Of a stretch of DNA of 36,890 nt, positions 7,520 to 14,451 are shown in pieces; position 1 is the first letter of the stretch, and the number at the start of each line of letters is the position of its first letter. Source of the stretch: an uncultured Eggerthellaceae bacterium. GTDB lineage: Bacteria; Actinomycetota; Coriobacteriia; Coriobacteriales; Eggerthellaceae. A model generated the notes under the pieces. It was not told the origin of the DNA. It did no database searches and saw only the letters and a list, made by a program, of their open reading frames with translations. The position numbers were made by a program, and so were the translations under genes. The stretch lies in NCBI GenBank assembly GCA_910580205.1, contig CAJTVP010000019.1, forward strand, positions 1-36,890. Direction: 5' to 3'.

Positions 7520-8788
7520 ATGGAGCTCTTGGCCCCGGCTGGCGGGTTCGATCAGCTGAAAGCCGCCATCGCCTTCGGCGCGGATGCGGTCTATCTGGCA
7601 GGGGAGCGCTTCGGCATGCGCGCCCGGGCGGCGAACTTCTCCGCAGAGGAGCTGCCCCGCGCGGTGGCGTTCGCCCACGAGCACGACGTAGCGGTGCATC
7701 TCACCTGCAACACGCTCATCTCCCAAGAGAATCTGAGCGGCCTGCCCGCATTCCTGGAACAGGCGCAGGCGGCGGGAGTGGACGCGCTCATCATCTCTGA
7801 TCTGGGCGCGTTCTCGCTGGCGCAGCGCTATGCGCCCGCGTGCCATCTGCACGTGAGCACGCAGGCTTCCGTCGCCAATGCGGAAGCGGCGAAGATGTGG
7901 CACGCTCTGGGAGCTTCGCGCATCGTCTGCGCTCGGGAGATGACGCTCGCGGACATCACAGCCATGAGCGCGCAGATCCCCGACGATCTGGAGCTTGAGG
8001 CGTTCGTCCATGGAGCGCAGTGCATGGCCGTGTCCGGGCGATGCCTCATCAGCAGCTATCTCACTGGCCGGTCCGGGAACCGCGGCGCGTGCACGCAGCC
8101 TTGCCGCTGGAGCTATACCCTGGAGGAGGAGAAGCGGCCCGGCGAGCATTTCCCCGTTGAAGAGGATGGCGGCGACACGTTCATCATGAACGCAAAGGAC
8201 CTCTGCATGGCGGCCCATGTGGATGAGCTGGCGGATGCGGGCGTGGATGCCATCAAGATAGAGGGACGCAACAAGAAGGCGTTCTACGTGGCCACCGTGG
8301 TGAACGCGTATCGACACGCTCTGGACGGCGGCTATGGCCCTGAGGTGGAGCGAGAGCTTCTGGGGGTGTCACATCGGCCGTACAGCACCGGCTTTTACTT
8401 CGGCCATCCTGAGCAGGCGGTGGGATTCGACGGATATGAGCAGGAGACGATGCATGTGGCGGACGTGATCCCGTGCGAAGGCTTGCAGATGCCTGGTGGC
8501 TCGCATGAGCGGCTGGAGGAGGAACGCGTCTTCGCCCGATGCCGCAACCGCTTCGCTGAGGGTGAAGAGCTTGAGATCTTGGAGCCGGGCTCAGACGGAA
8601 GGGCGGTCCGTGTGCAGGGTCTTTTATGGCATTCGCAAGGGGAGGATGGTTTGCCGGCTCCAACGCCAGCGCCCGTGGATGTGGCGAACCGGTCCATGGA
8701 GGTGTATTCATTCCTTTGCGAACGACCACCAGCACCCGGATCGTTCCTTCGCACGCGCACCTATCGGCGCTCAGCGCGGCATTCTTGA
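7520..8788 (+). CDS. Peptidase U32 family protein (tRNA hydroxylation TrhP/RlhA-like)
   Basis: About 422 residues. The start MELLAPAGGFDQLKAAIAFG is the classic U32 N-terminus, and EAFVHGAQCMAVSGRCLIS fits the U32 signature with its iron-sulfur-type cysteines; a further Cys pair lies in RGACTQPCRW. Although named peptidases, many members (TrhP, RlhA) take part in hydroxylation of uridine or cytidine in tRNA or rRNA. Which role applies here cannot be read from sequence. ATG 7520 was chosen by family alignment; an in-frame upstream extension into the flavoprotein gene is possible but lacks homology, and the ribosome site is weak. It starts 17 bp after the flavoprotein gene, so the two are probably co-transcribed. 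Confidence 0.85.
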   Translation: MELLAPAGGFDQLKAAIAFGADAVYLAGERFGMRARAANFSAEELPRAVAFAHEHDVAVHLTCNTLISQENLSGLPAFLEQAQAAGVDALIISDLGAFSLAQRYAPACHLHVSTQASVANAEAAKMWHALGASRIVCAREMTLADITAMSAQIPDDLELEAFVHGAQCMAVSGRCLISSYLTGRSGNRGACTQPCRWSYTLEEEKRPGEHFPVEEDGGDTFIMNAKDLCMAAHVDELADAGVDAIKIEGRNKKAFYVATVVNAYRHALDGGYGPEVERELLGVSHRPYSTGFYFGHPEQAVGFDGYEQETMHVADVIPCEGLQMPGGSHERLEEERVFARCRNRFAEGEELEILEPGSDGRAVRVQGLLWHSQGEDGLPAPTPAPVDVANRSMEVYSFLCERPPAPGSFLRTRTYRRSARHS

Positions 8789-8892
8789 GGCGCTCCATCG
8801 CAGTTTCAATTTCGGTCAGGTTCGCGCCGTTTTTGACCGTCCGTCTTGGTATCATAGGGACAACCTTAAACCCGACGAGAGGGGCCACGAAC

Positions 8893-9186
8893 ATGGGCGC
8901 AAAGGCAGAAGAATCCCTTGACATCACCTTCGAGGAGCTCCAGCCGTACCTTCATGCCAACCATTCGGTGTACATGGACTTGGATGGCAAGACGTATTAT
9001 CTGACCGACGTGAATGATCGGTATTGGCGCGTGCAGGACACCGATGAGCTGAACGAGAAGGGTCACTACGTGGATTGCAGCCCGCTGGTGCCCACCATCG
9101 CAGAGTTCCTGGACCTCCCGTTCTCTCAAGGCAAATCCATCACGGACGTGTTCGAGGAAGCGGTGTTCTACCCCTCTGTGAAGTAG
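8893..9186 (+). CDS. Small conserved-looking acidic protein of unknown function
   Basis: A 97-residue soluble acidic protein that I do not recognise. It has no membrane segment or signal peptide. Visible features are several aromatic pairs (YLHANHSVYMDLDGKTYYL, then DRYWRVQD) and a single Cys in YVDCSPLVP, suggesting a small beta-rich fold. The start ATG 8893 is supported by GAGAGGGG about 10 nt upstream; the frame stays open further upstream, but that part overlaps the U32 gene and looks non-coding. Codon use matches its neighbours, so it is probably a real gene. Confidence 0.65.
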   Translation: MGAKAEESLDITFEELQPYLHANHSVYMDLDGKTYYLTDVNDRYWRVQDTDELNEKGHYVDCSPLVPTIAEFLDLPFSQGKSITDVFEEAVFYPSVK

Positions 9187-9194
9187 CACGGGTA

Positions 9195-9225
9195 TTGCGC
9201 GAACACACCGCTTGCGGTATACAAT
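9195..9225 (+). promoter_or_regulatory. Candidate promoter of the mrp gene
   Basis: TTGCGC (9195-9200), a 17-bp spacer, and TATACA (9218-9223), with the overlapping alternative TACAAT (9220-9225). Transcription would start near 9230 and give a leader of about 55 nt that includes the hairpin at 9243-9264. Confidence 0.5.
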
Positions 9226-9242
9226 CTCATAAAACAAGCTCT

Positions 9243-9264
9243 GAGCGGCTCGTTTGAGCCGCTC
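9243..9264 (+). promoter_or_regulatory. Perfect hairpin in the mrp leader
   Basis: GAGCGGCTC-GTTT-GAGCCGCTC forms a perfect 9-bp stem with a 4-nt loop, ending 10 nt before the ribosome site AGGAGG (9275-9280). The following bases GCTTCATCT are not a good U-tract. It may be a weak terminator of the small upstream gene, an mRNA-stabilising hairpin, or a control element. Confidence 0.55.
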
Positions 9265-9285
9265 GCTTCATCTCAGGAGGAAACG

Positions 9286-10164
9286 ATGGCAGAAGAGGCG
9301 AAGGAAGCACAGCAAGAGAAGAACGTCCCGGAAGGCGCTCCGGAGGACTGCGGCGGGTCGTGCGGCAGTTGCGGTGTGTCGGATTGCGGAGCGCGCACAG
9401 CACCGTCGAAGTACGCCCCGAACGGCCGTTCATCCATCAAAGAGATCATCGCCGTGGTGTCCGGCAAGGGCGGCGTGGGCAAATCCTTGGTCACCAGCCT
9501 GTTGGCCGCCGAGCTGGCGCGCCAAGGCAAGAAGGTGGGCATCCTTGACGCGGACGTGACGGGGCCGTCCATTCCGAAGGCCTTCGGCGCAGCGGGCGCT
9601 CCCGCTCCTGATCAAGATGGCATCAACCCCCTTGAGACGCAGGAGGGGATCAAGGTCATCTCCGCGAACCTGCTTCTGCCCTCAGAGGATACGCCCGTGG
9701 CGTGGCGCGGCCCGGTCATCACAGGCGTCTTGCAGCAGTTCTTCTCAGAGGTGAACTGGGGCGACTTGGATGTGCTTTTGATCGACATGCCCCCAGGCAC
9801 GTCGGATGTGTTCCTGACCGTGTTCCAGATGTTCCCGGTGGACGGCATCGTGACGGTGTCCGCACCGCAGGAGCTGGTGGGCATGATCGTGGGGAAAGCC
9901 GTGAACCTTGCGCATTCGCTGAACGTGCCGGTGATCGGGCTTGTGGAGAACATGGCGTACTTCAAATGCGACGAGTGCGGGAAAGAGCATCACATCTTCG
10001 GAGAACCCCAAGGCGAAGCGGTGGCCGCGAAGTACGACATCCCGGCTGTGGCCACGTTGCCGATCGATCCAGTGTTCGCGCAGAAGGTGGATGCCGGCAA
10101 GGTCTCCGAATACGACACGAACGGCGCGCTGGATCCCATCCTGAAAGCCATTGAAGAGGTGTAG
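9286..10164 (+). CDS. mrp: Mrp/NBP35 family ATP-binding iron-sulfur carrier
   Basis: A 292-residue deviant Walker P-loop ATPase. The Walker A motif GKGGVGKS is at 60-67, followed by LDADVTGPSIPKAFG, the DMPPGTSDVFLT switch segment, and a C-terminal CDECG pair (C-x2-C) that holds a bridging [4Fe-4S] cluster between monomers. An extra N-terminal Cys group (22, 26, 29, 34; CGGSCGSCGVSDCG) recalls NBP35-type proteins rather than short ApbC. The role is to carry and insert iron-sulfur clusters in the cytoplasm. ATG 9286 has AGGAGG 5 nt upstream. It stands alone between a hairpin leader and a hairpin terminator. Confidence 0.93.
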   Translation: MAEEAKEAQQEKNVPEGAPEDCGGSCGSCGVSDCGARTAPSKYAPNGRSSIKEIIAVVSGKGGVGKSLVTSLLAAELARQGKKVGILDADVTGPSIPKAFGAAGAPAPDQDGINPLETQEGIKVISANLLLPSEDTPVAWRGPVITGVLQQFFSEVNWGDLDVLLIDMPPGTSDVFLTVFQMFPVDGIVTVSAPQELVGMIVGKAVNLAHSLNVPVIGLVENMAYFKCDECGKEHHIFGEPQGEAVAAKYDIPAVATLPIDPVFAQKVDAGKVSEYDTNGALDPILKAIEEV

Positions 10165-10202
10165 ACGGAACGGCTGCTGAAGCCGATCCTCAAGAGATGC
10201 AT

Positions 10203-10230
10203 CGTTGCGCGGTCTTCTGGCCGCGCAACG
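10203..10230. terminator. Hairpin between convergent mrp and mazF
   Basis: CGTTGCGCGG (10203-10212) and CCGCGCAACG (10221-10230) make a perfect 10-bp stem with an 8-nt loop, placed between two genes ending toward each other. No strong U-tract follows on either strand, so the terminator role rests on position and stem strength. Confidence 0.6.
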
Positions 10231-10247
10231 GATCTGTTCAGCCGCTT

Positions 10248-10607
10248 TTACAGTTCTTCCACTCCGATGATCGCCAGTATGGTGGCGAGAACATTCGCGA
10301 GCGTTCCATCATCCAACGTGCCCACCACTTTGAGAGAGCCTTCTTGCTCTCTCGCGCCAAGATCCAGCGATTCAAGCGCTTCGCACTGAACATAGCCGTA
10401 AATATCATTTCCTTCAGCGATCGGCACATGGAGAGGGAAGCCGTTGTTCGTGGAGGTTATGGGAGCGACCAAGGTGAGGGAGCAGATCCTGTTGATCTCC
10501 CAAGGGCTTATGACCACACCATAATGGCGTCCTGCGGGTTCGTGGCGCGTGGAAGGGTCGAAGTTCAGGCTGACCAGCGTGCCTTGTTCATAGATCAATG
10601 CGACCAC
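10248..10607 (-). CDS. mazF: MazF/PemK family endoribonuclease toxin
   Basis: A 119-residue protein of typical MazF length. It begins with the SH3-like fold segment YEQGTLVSLNFDPSTRHEPAGRH, which contains the catalytic-type Arg, then YGVVISPWEIN and LTLVAPITST, the usual substrate-groove strands. Free MazF toxins cut mRNA or tRNA at short motifs and stop growth. It follows the antitoxin gene with a 13-bp overlap, so the two are translated together. Confidence 0.9.
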   Translation of the reverse strand: MVALIYEQGTLVSLNFDPSTRHEPAGRHYGVVISPWEINRICSLTLVAPITSTNNGFPLHVPIAEGNDIYGYVQCEALESLDLGAREQEGSLKVVGTLDDGTLANVLATILAIIGVEEL

Positions 10608-10891
10608 GCCTCATATTCTGCGCCCACCATATCATGATCAGGCCACGGAGATCTTGAATCCTCCGGGTTGTACACGTAGTCAGCGAAAAGCGATTCATAG
10701 GTTATCCCCTTCGCTGGCTTGACCCTGCGATGCTCCCGCGGAGCGGGCGTTATCTCAATGGCTCCCTTTTCGTTGGTATCCACCTTCACCTTGTCACCAG
10801 ATTTGAGCCCCAAGGCTTGAAGGATGCTCTTCGGGATCCGGACAGCCTCGGAATTGCCCCACTTCGCTATGGTCGTCGCCTGTGCCATCAT
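10595..10891 (-). CDS. mazE: MazE/AbrB-type antitoxin
   Basis: A 98-residue antitoxin. Residues about 4-50 form a SpoVT/AbrB swapped-hairpin DNA-binding domain: TTIAKWGNSEAVRIPKSIL then LGLKSGDKVKVD. The polar, acidic C-terminal tail (YESLFADYVYNPEDSR onward) would wrap around the toxin. The start at 10891 is chosen for its strong ribosome site GAAAGGAGG; an upstream reading to 10951 runs through the promoter palindrome and is unlikely. It precedes and overlaps mazF. Confidence 0.9.
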   Translation of the reverse strand: MMAQATTIAKWGNSEAVRIPKSILQALGLKSGDKVKVDTNEKGAIEITPAPREHRRVKPAKGITYESLFADYVYNPEDSRSPWPDHDMVGAEYEAWSH

Positions 10892-10920
10892 CGCCTCCTT
10901 TCGCATCTTCTTTGAAGTGT

Positions 10921-10936
10921 ATATACTATAGTATAT
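10921..10936. promoter_or_regulatory. mazEF operator palindrome
   Basis: ATATACTATAGTATAT is a perfect 16-bp palindrome about 30 bp upstream of mazE. On the minus strand it contains a TATAGT-like -10 with TTGCGT about 15 bp before it. This fits autorepression by a MazE-MazF complex covering the promoter. Confidence 0.65.
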
Positions 10937-11101
10937 CAAACTTTTACGCAAAGTATCAATGAGAAGAAACAGGCAAAGTCAGCGAGGGTTCCCAGGGTGC
11001 CTGAGATTGGCCCGTCATGCGGCCGAGCAGCCTTATGCGCTGTGAGGGAAAGCATGAAAGGGCCAAGGTCAGGTGCCATTGGGAAGCCGTAGCGTCAATA
11101 G

Positions 11102-11130
11102 GTTACGCGGTCCGCGCAGCGGCCGCGTAA
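11102..11130 (-). terminator. Hairpin downstream of tRNA-Leu
   Basis: GTTACGCGG (11102-11110) pairs perfectly with CCGCGTAAC (11122-11130), directly beyond the CCA end of tRNA-Leu on the minus strand. No U-tract follows, so it may be a terminator or a processing hairpin. The remaining 10937-11101 shows no gene. Confidence 0.45.
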
Positions 11131-11137
11131 CGGAAAG

Positions 11138-11222
11138 TGGTAGGGACGGTGGGACTCGAACCCACATGCCCGAAGACGGCGGATTTTAAGTCCGCTGCGT
11201 CTGCCAATTCCGCCACGTCCCC
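11138..11222 (-). tRNA. tRNA-Leu(TAA)
   Basis: 85 nt on the minus strand with an encoded CCA. The acceptor GGGGACG pairs with CGTCCCT, the anticodon stem-loop is GCGGA-CTTAAAA-TCCGC (anticodon TAA), there is a long class II variable arm, and the T-loop is TTCGAGT in GTGGG/CCCAC. All of these are leucine tRNA features. Confidence 0.95.
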
Positions 11223-11325
11223 ACATCCCCAATTCTACTTCATCAACCCTCAGATGGCACAGCCGGCACCGGTGCCCCGTGCTAGAATCCCATACAGTTC
11301 TGAGCAAGCAACCAGAGGAGTTCCC

Positions 11326-12792
11326 ATGACCCGTCCCATGACCATGGCTGAGAAGATCTTGGCCGCGCACGCTGGGCTTGATGAGGTGGAACCAGGGCAG
11401 CTGATCGAATGCGACCTTGATCTGGTGCTGGCGAACGACGTCACGGCGCCCATCGCCATCCGCACCTGCGAAGAAGTCGCAGACACCGTCTTCGACAAGG
11501 ACAAGGTCATCCTGGTCCCGGACCATTACGTGCCGAACAAGGACATCAAGAGCGCCGAGCAGGCGAAGATCGCGCGCGATTTCGCCCATGCTCAAGGAAT
11601 CAGCCACTTCTACGAGGTGGGTTGCATGGGCGTGGAGCACGCGCTTTTGCCCGAACAGGGCGTGGTGGGCGCGGGGGATCTGGTCATCGGCGCCGACAGC
11701 CACACCTGCACCTACGGCGCTTTGGGCGCCTTCTCCACCGGCGTGGGTTCAACGGACGCCGGCGTGGGCATGGCCACGGGCAAAGCGTGGTTCAAGGTGC
11801 CGGAGACCATCAAGTTCGTGGTGGACGGCACGCTGGCGCCGGGAGTCACGGGCAAGGATCTCATCTTGCACATCATCGGCCAGATCGGCGTGGACGGCGC
11901 GCTGTACAAGGCCATGGAGTTCACCGGGTCCGCCATCGAGGCTCTTCCCATGGATGAGCGCATGTCCATTTCCAACATGGCCATCGAAGCGGGCGGCAAA
12001 GCGGGTTTGATCCCGGTGGATGACGTCACGCGCGCTTACCTGGATGCTCGTGTGGAGCGTCCCTATGCCGCGTACTATTCCGATGAGGATGCCGCCTTCG
12101 CCGAGATCATCCATATCGATGCGGCGGACGTGCCGCCCACGGTGGCCTTCCCGCATCTCCCCTCCAACACGCGCCCAGCTACGGAAGCGGCGGATGTGCG
12201 CATCGACCAAGCGGTCATCGGCTCCTGCACGAATGGGCGTCTGGAGGATATGCGCCAGGCAGCGGAGGTGCTCCGCGGCCGCACGGTGGACCCGAACGTG
12301 CGCTGCATCATCATCCCGGCCACCCAAGCGGTCTACCAGGCGTGCGTGGACGAAGGTCTCATGGATATCTTCCTGCACGCCCACTGCGCGGTGAGCACTC
12401 CCACCTGCGGCCCATGCTTGGGTGGTTACATGGGCATCCTGGCCGCCGGGGAGCGCGCCATCGCCACCACGAACCGCAACTTCGTGGGGCGCATGGGTCA
12501 TCCGGGCAGCGAGGTCTACCTATCCAGCCCGGCTGTGGCCGCGGCCAGCGCCGTGCTCGGGCGCATCGGCGTGCCAGACGAGCTGCCGCCGCGCAAAGAG
12601 GAGCCGGCAAGAACGCAGGCGAAGGCCGCATCGGCTTCCGCACCCGCTCCTCTGTTCGCAGATCCGCTGGCGGGCGCCGTGCCTCTGGGCGCAGCGGCGA
12701 CGCTGGCGGATGAACCTGGTCCGGATGCAGATCCGGCGGGCATCTTCGGCGGCACGTTCGCCATGGAGCTCGCCACGGCGGACGAAGAGTAG
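11326..12792 (+). CDS. leuC: 3-isopropylmalate dehydratase large subunit with C-terminal tail
   Basis: A 488-residue aconitase-family enzyme that, with LeuD, isomerises 2- to 3-isopropylmalate in leucine synthesis. Three Cys ligands of the [4Fe-4S] cluster are at 301 (GSCTNGRLEDMR), 361 and 364 (TCGPCLGG). The core of about 423 residues fits the short archaeal-type/HacA-like form. After VPDELPPR comes an unusual 65-residue Ala/Pro-rich tail ending GGTFAMELATADEE. ATG 11326 is supported by AGAGGAG (11314-11320); a longer frame reaches upstream into the tRNA and is rejected. A possible -10 TAGAAT lies at 11283-11288. First gene of leuC-leuD-leuB. Confidence 0.93.
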   Translation: MTRPMTMAEKILAAHAGLDEVEPGQLIECDLDLVLANDVTAPIAIRTCEEVADTVFDKDKVILVPDHYVPNKDIKSAEQAKIARDFAHAQGISHFYEVGCMGVEHALLPEQGVVGAGDLVIGADSHTCTYGALGAFSTGVGSTDAGVGMATGKAWFKVPETIKFVVDGTLAPGVTGKDLILHIIGQIGVDGALYKAMEFTGSAIEALPMDERMSISNMAIEAGGKAGLIPVDDVTRAYLDARVERPYAAYYSDEDAAFAEIIHIDAADVPPTVAFPHLPSNTRPATEAADVRIDQAVIGSCTNGRLEDMRQAAEVLRGRTVDPNVRCIIIPATQAVYQACVDEGLMDIFLHAHCAVSTPTCGPCLGGYMGILAAGERAIATTNRNFVGRMGHPGSEVYLSSPAVAAASAVLGRIGVPDELPPRKEEPARTQAKAASASAPAPLFADPLAGAVPLGAAATLADEPGPDADPAGIFGGTFAMELATADEE

Positions 12793-12801
12793 GGGGAGAG
12801 C

Positions 12802-13296
12802 ATGGAGTTCAAGGGCAAAACATTCCGCTACGGGCGCGACGTTGACACGGATGTGATCATCCCGGCGCGCTATTTGAACACCTCAGATGCGCAAGAGCTG
12901 GCCGCGCATTGCATGGAGGACCTGGATGCCACGTTCGTGGAGCGGGTGGCCCCGGGAGACATCATCGTGGCCGAGGAGAACTTCGGTTGCGGCTCCTCTC
13001 GTGAGCACGCGCCCATCGCCATCAAGGCGGCAGGGGTGGATGCGGTCATCGCCAAGTCCTTCGCGCGCATCTTCTACCGCAACGCTATCAATACGGGCCT
13101 CGCCATTTTGGAATGCCCAGAGGCGGTGGATGCCATCAGCGAAGGCGATGAGGTGAGCGTGGACACGGAGAGCGGCACGATCACGGATGTGACCACGGGC
13201 AAGATGTTCCAGGCCCAGCCGTTCCCGCCGTTCATCGCGGAGATCATCGAAGCGGGAGGATTGGTTCAACGATGGAAAAAGAAGCTCGAAGAATGA
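12802..13296 (+). CDS. leuD: 3-isopropylmalate dehydratase small subunit
   Basis: A 164-residue swivel-domain subunit. The N-terminus GRDVDTDVIIPARYLNTSD and the substrate-binding FGCGSSREHAPIAIK are typical, as is the IFYRNAINTGL segment. It completes the LeuCD enzyme. It starts 9 bp after leuC with GGGGGAGAG as ribosome site, and its stop overlaps the leuB start (ATGA at 13293-13296), so the three leu genes are translationally coupled. Confidence 0.95.
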   Translation: MEFKGKTFRYGRDVDTDVIIPARYLNTSDAQELAAHCMEDLDATFVERVAPGDIIVAEENFGCGSSREHAPIAIKAAGVDAVIAKSFARIFYRNAINTGLAILECPEAVDAISEGDEVSVDTESGTITDVTTGKMFQAQPFPPFIAEIIEAGGLVQRWKKKLEE

Positions 13297-14399
13297 CGGC
13301 CTATCAGATATGCCTGCTTCCCGGTGATGGGATCGGGCCGGAGATCATCGCCGAAGGCGTCAAGGTGCTGGATGCCGTGGGCGCGAAGGCGGGCGTGGCT
13401 TTCAGCTACACCACGGCGGCCATCGGCGGTTGCGCCATAGATGAATGCGGAGAGGCGCTGCCTGCGGCCACGTTGGAAGTTGCGAAGGCATCGGACGCGG
13501 TGCTCTTGGCCGCCGTGGGCGGTCCGAAGTGGGACACCACGGATCCTGACAAGCCGCGTCCGGAGCAGGGGCTTCTGGGCATCCGCAAGGGGCTTGAGCT
13601 CTACACGAACCTGCGTCCTGTGACCGTGTTCGACGCTCTCTCTTCAGCCTCCACGCTGAAGCCGGAAGTGATCGACGGCGTGGATCTCATGATGGTCCGT
13701 GAGCTCACGGGCGGCCTGTACTTCGGCGCGCGCGAGCGTTTCTACGATGAGGCGGGCGCGGGTGTGGGCGGCGCTGCTGGTCAGCGCGCCTATGACACGC
13801 TGGAATATCGCGAATATGAGATCGACCGCATCGCGCGGCAGGCCTTTGAGGTGGCGCGCAAGCGCCGGGGCAAGGTGACCTCTGTGGACAAAGCCAACGT
13901 GCTGGAATCCTCACGGCTCTGGCGCGAAGTGGTCCACAGGGTGCACGATGCGGATTATCCAGATGTGGAGCTGGAGGATATCCTCGTGGACAACTGCGCC
14001 ATGCAGCTCATCACGCGCCCGGCGGACTTCGATGTGCTGGTGACGGAGAACATGTTCGGCGACATCCTGTCTGACGAGGCGGCGCAGCTGACGGGCTCTT
14101 TGGGGATGCTGGCCAGCGCCAGCCTTGGCGACAGCACGGCGCTCTACGAGCCCAGCCATGGCAGCGCGCCGGACATAGCGGGCAAGGGCATCGCGAATCC
14201 GCTGGCGCAGATCCTGTCCGTGGAGATGATGCTGCGCTACAGTTTCAACCTGCAACAGGGCGCCGATGATATCCGCCGCGCTGTGACCGAGGTCCTGGAC
14301 GAAGGATGGCGCACGGGGGATATCGCTGACGCATCCACGCCTGAAGACCGGGTGGTCGGCACGGCGCGCATGGGGGATCTGGTGGTGGAGCACCTGTGA
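13293..14399 (+). CDS. leuB: 3-isopropylmalate dehydrogenase
   Basis: A 368-residue NAD-dependent oxidative decarboxylase that turns 3-isopropylmalate into 2-oxoisocaproate. Landmarks: LLPGDGIGPEI at the N-terminus, LRPVTVFD, RELTGGLYFG, VDKANVLESSRLWR with the catalytic Lys, and LVTENMFGDILSDEAAQLTGSLGML with the metal-binding Asp residues, then EPSHGSAPDIAGK. The start at 13293 gives an ATGA overlap with leuD; an in-frame ATG at 13272 is the alternative and would add seven residues. leuA is not in this window. Confidence 0.95.
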   Translation: MTAYQICLLPGDGIGPEIIAEGVKVLDAVGAKAGVAFSYTTAAIGGCAIDECGEALPAATLEVAKASDAVLLAAVGGPKWDTTDPDKPRPEQGLLGIRKGLELYTNLRPVTVFDALSSASTLKPEVIDGVDLMMVRELTGGLYFGARERFYDEAGAGVGGAAGQRAYDTLEYREYEIDRIARQAFEVARKRRGKVTSVDKANVLESSRLWREVVHRVHDADYPDVELEDILVDNCAMQLITRPADFDVLVTENMFGDILSDEAAQLTGSLGMLASASLGDSTALYEPSHGSAPDIAGKGIANPLAQILSVEMMLRYSFNLQQGADDIRRAVTEVLDEGWRTGDIADASTPEDRVVGTARMGDLVVEHL

Positions 14400-14451
14400 C
14401 CTTCGCGGCGCGCATCCACGGATAGAGCATTCAAGAAGAAAGAAGACGAAC

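Noticed and set aside
11137..11325. N-terminal extension of leuC through the tRNA-Leu gene
   Set aside because: The extension would translate the tRNA, while ATG 11326 has a good ribosome site and fits LeuC family starts.
14400..14451. T-box or histidine leader before hisS
   Set aside because: The gap is only 52 bp, with no specifier stem, antiterminator bulge or His-rich leader peptide.
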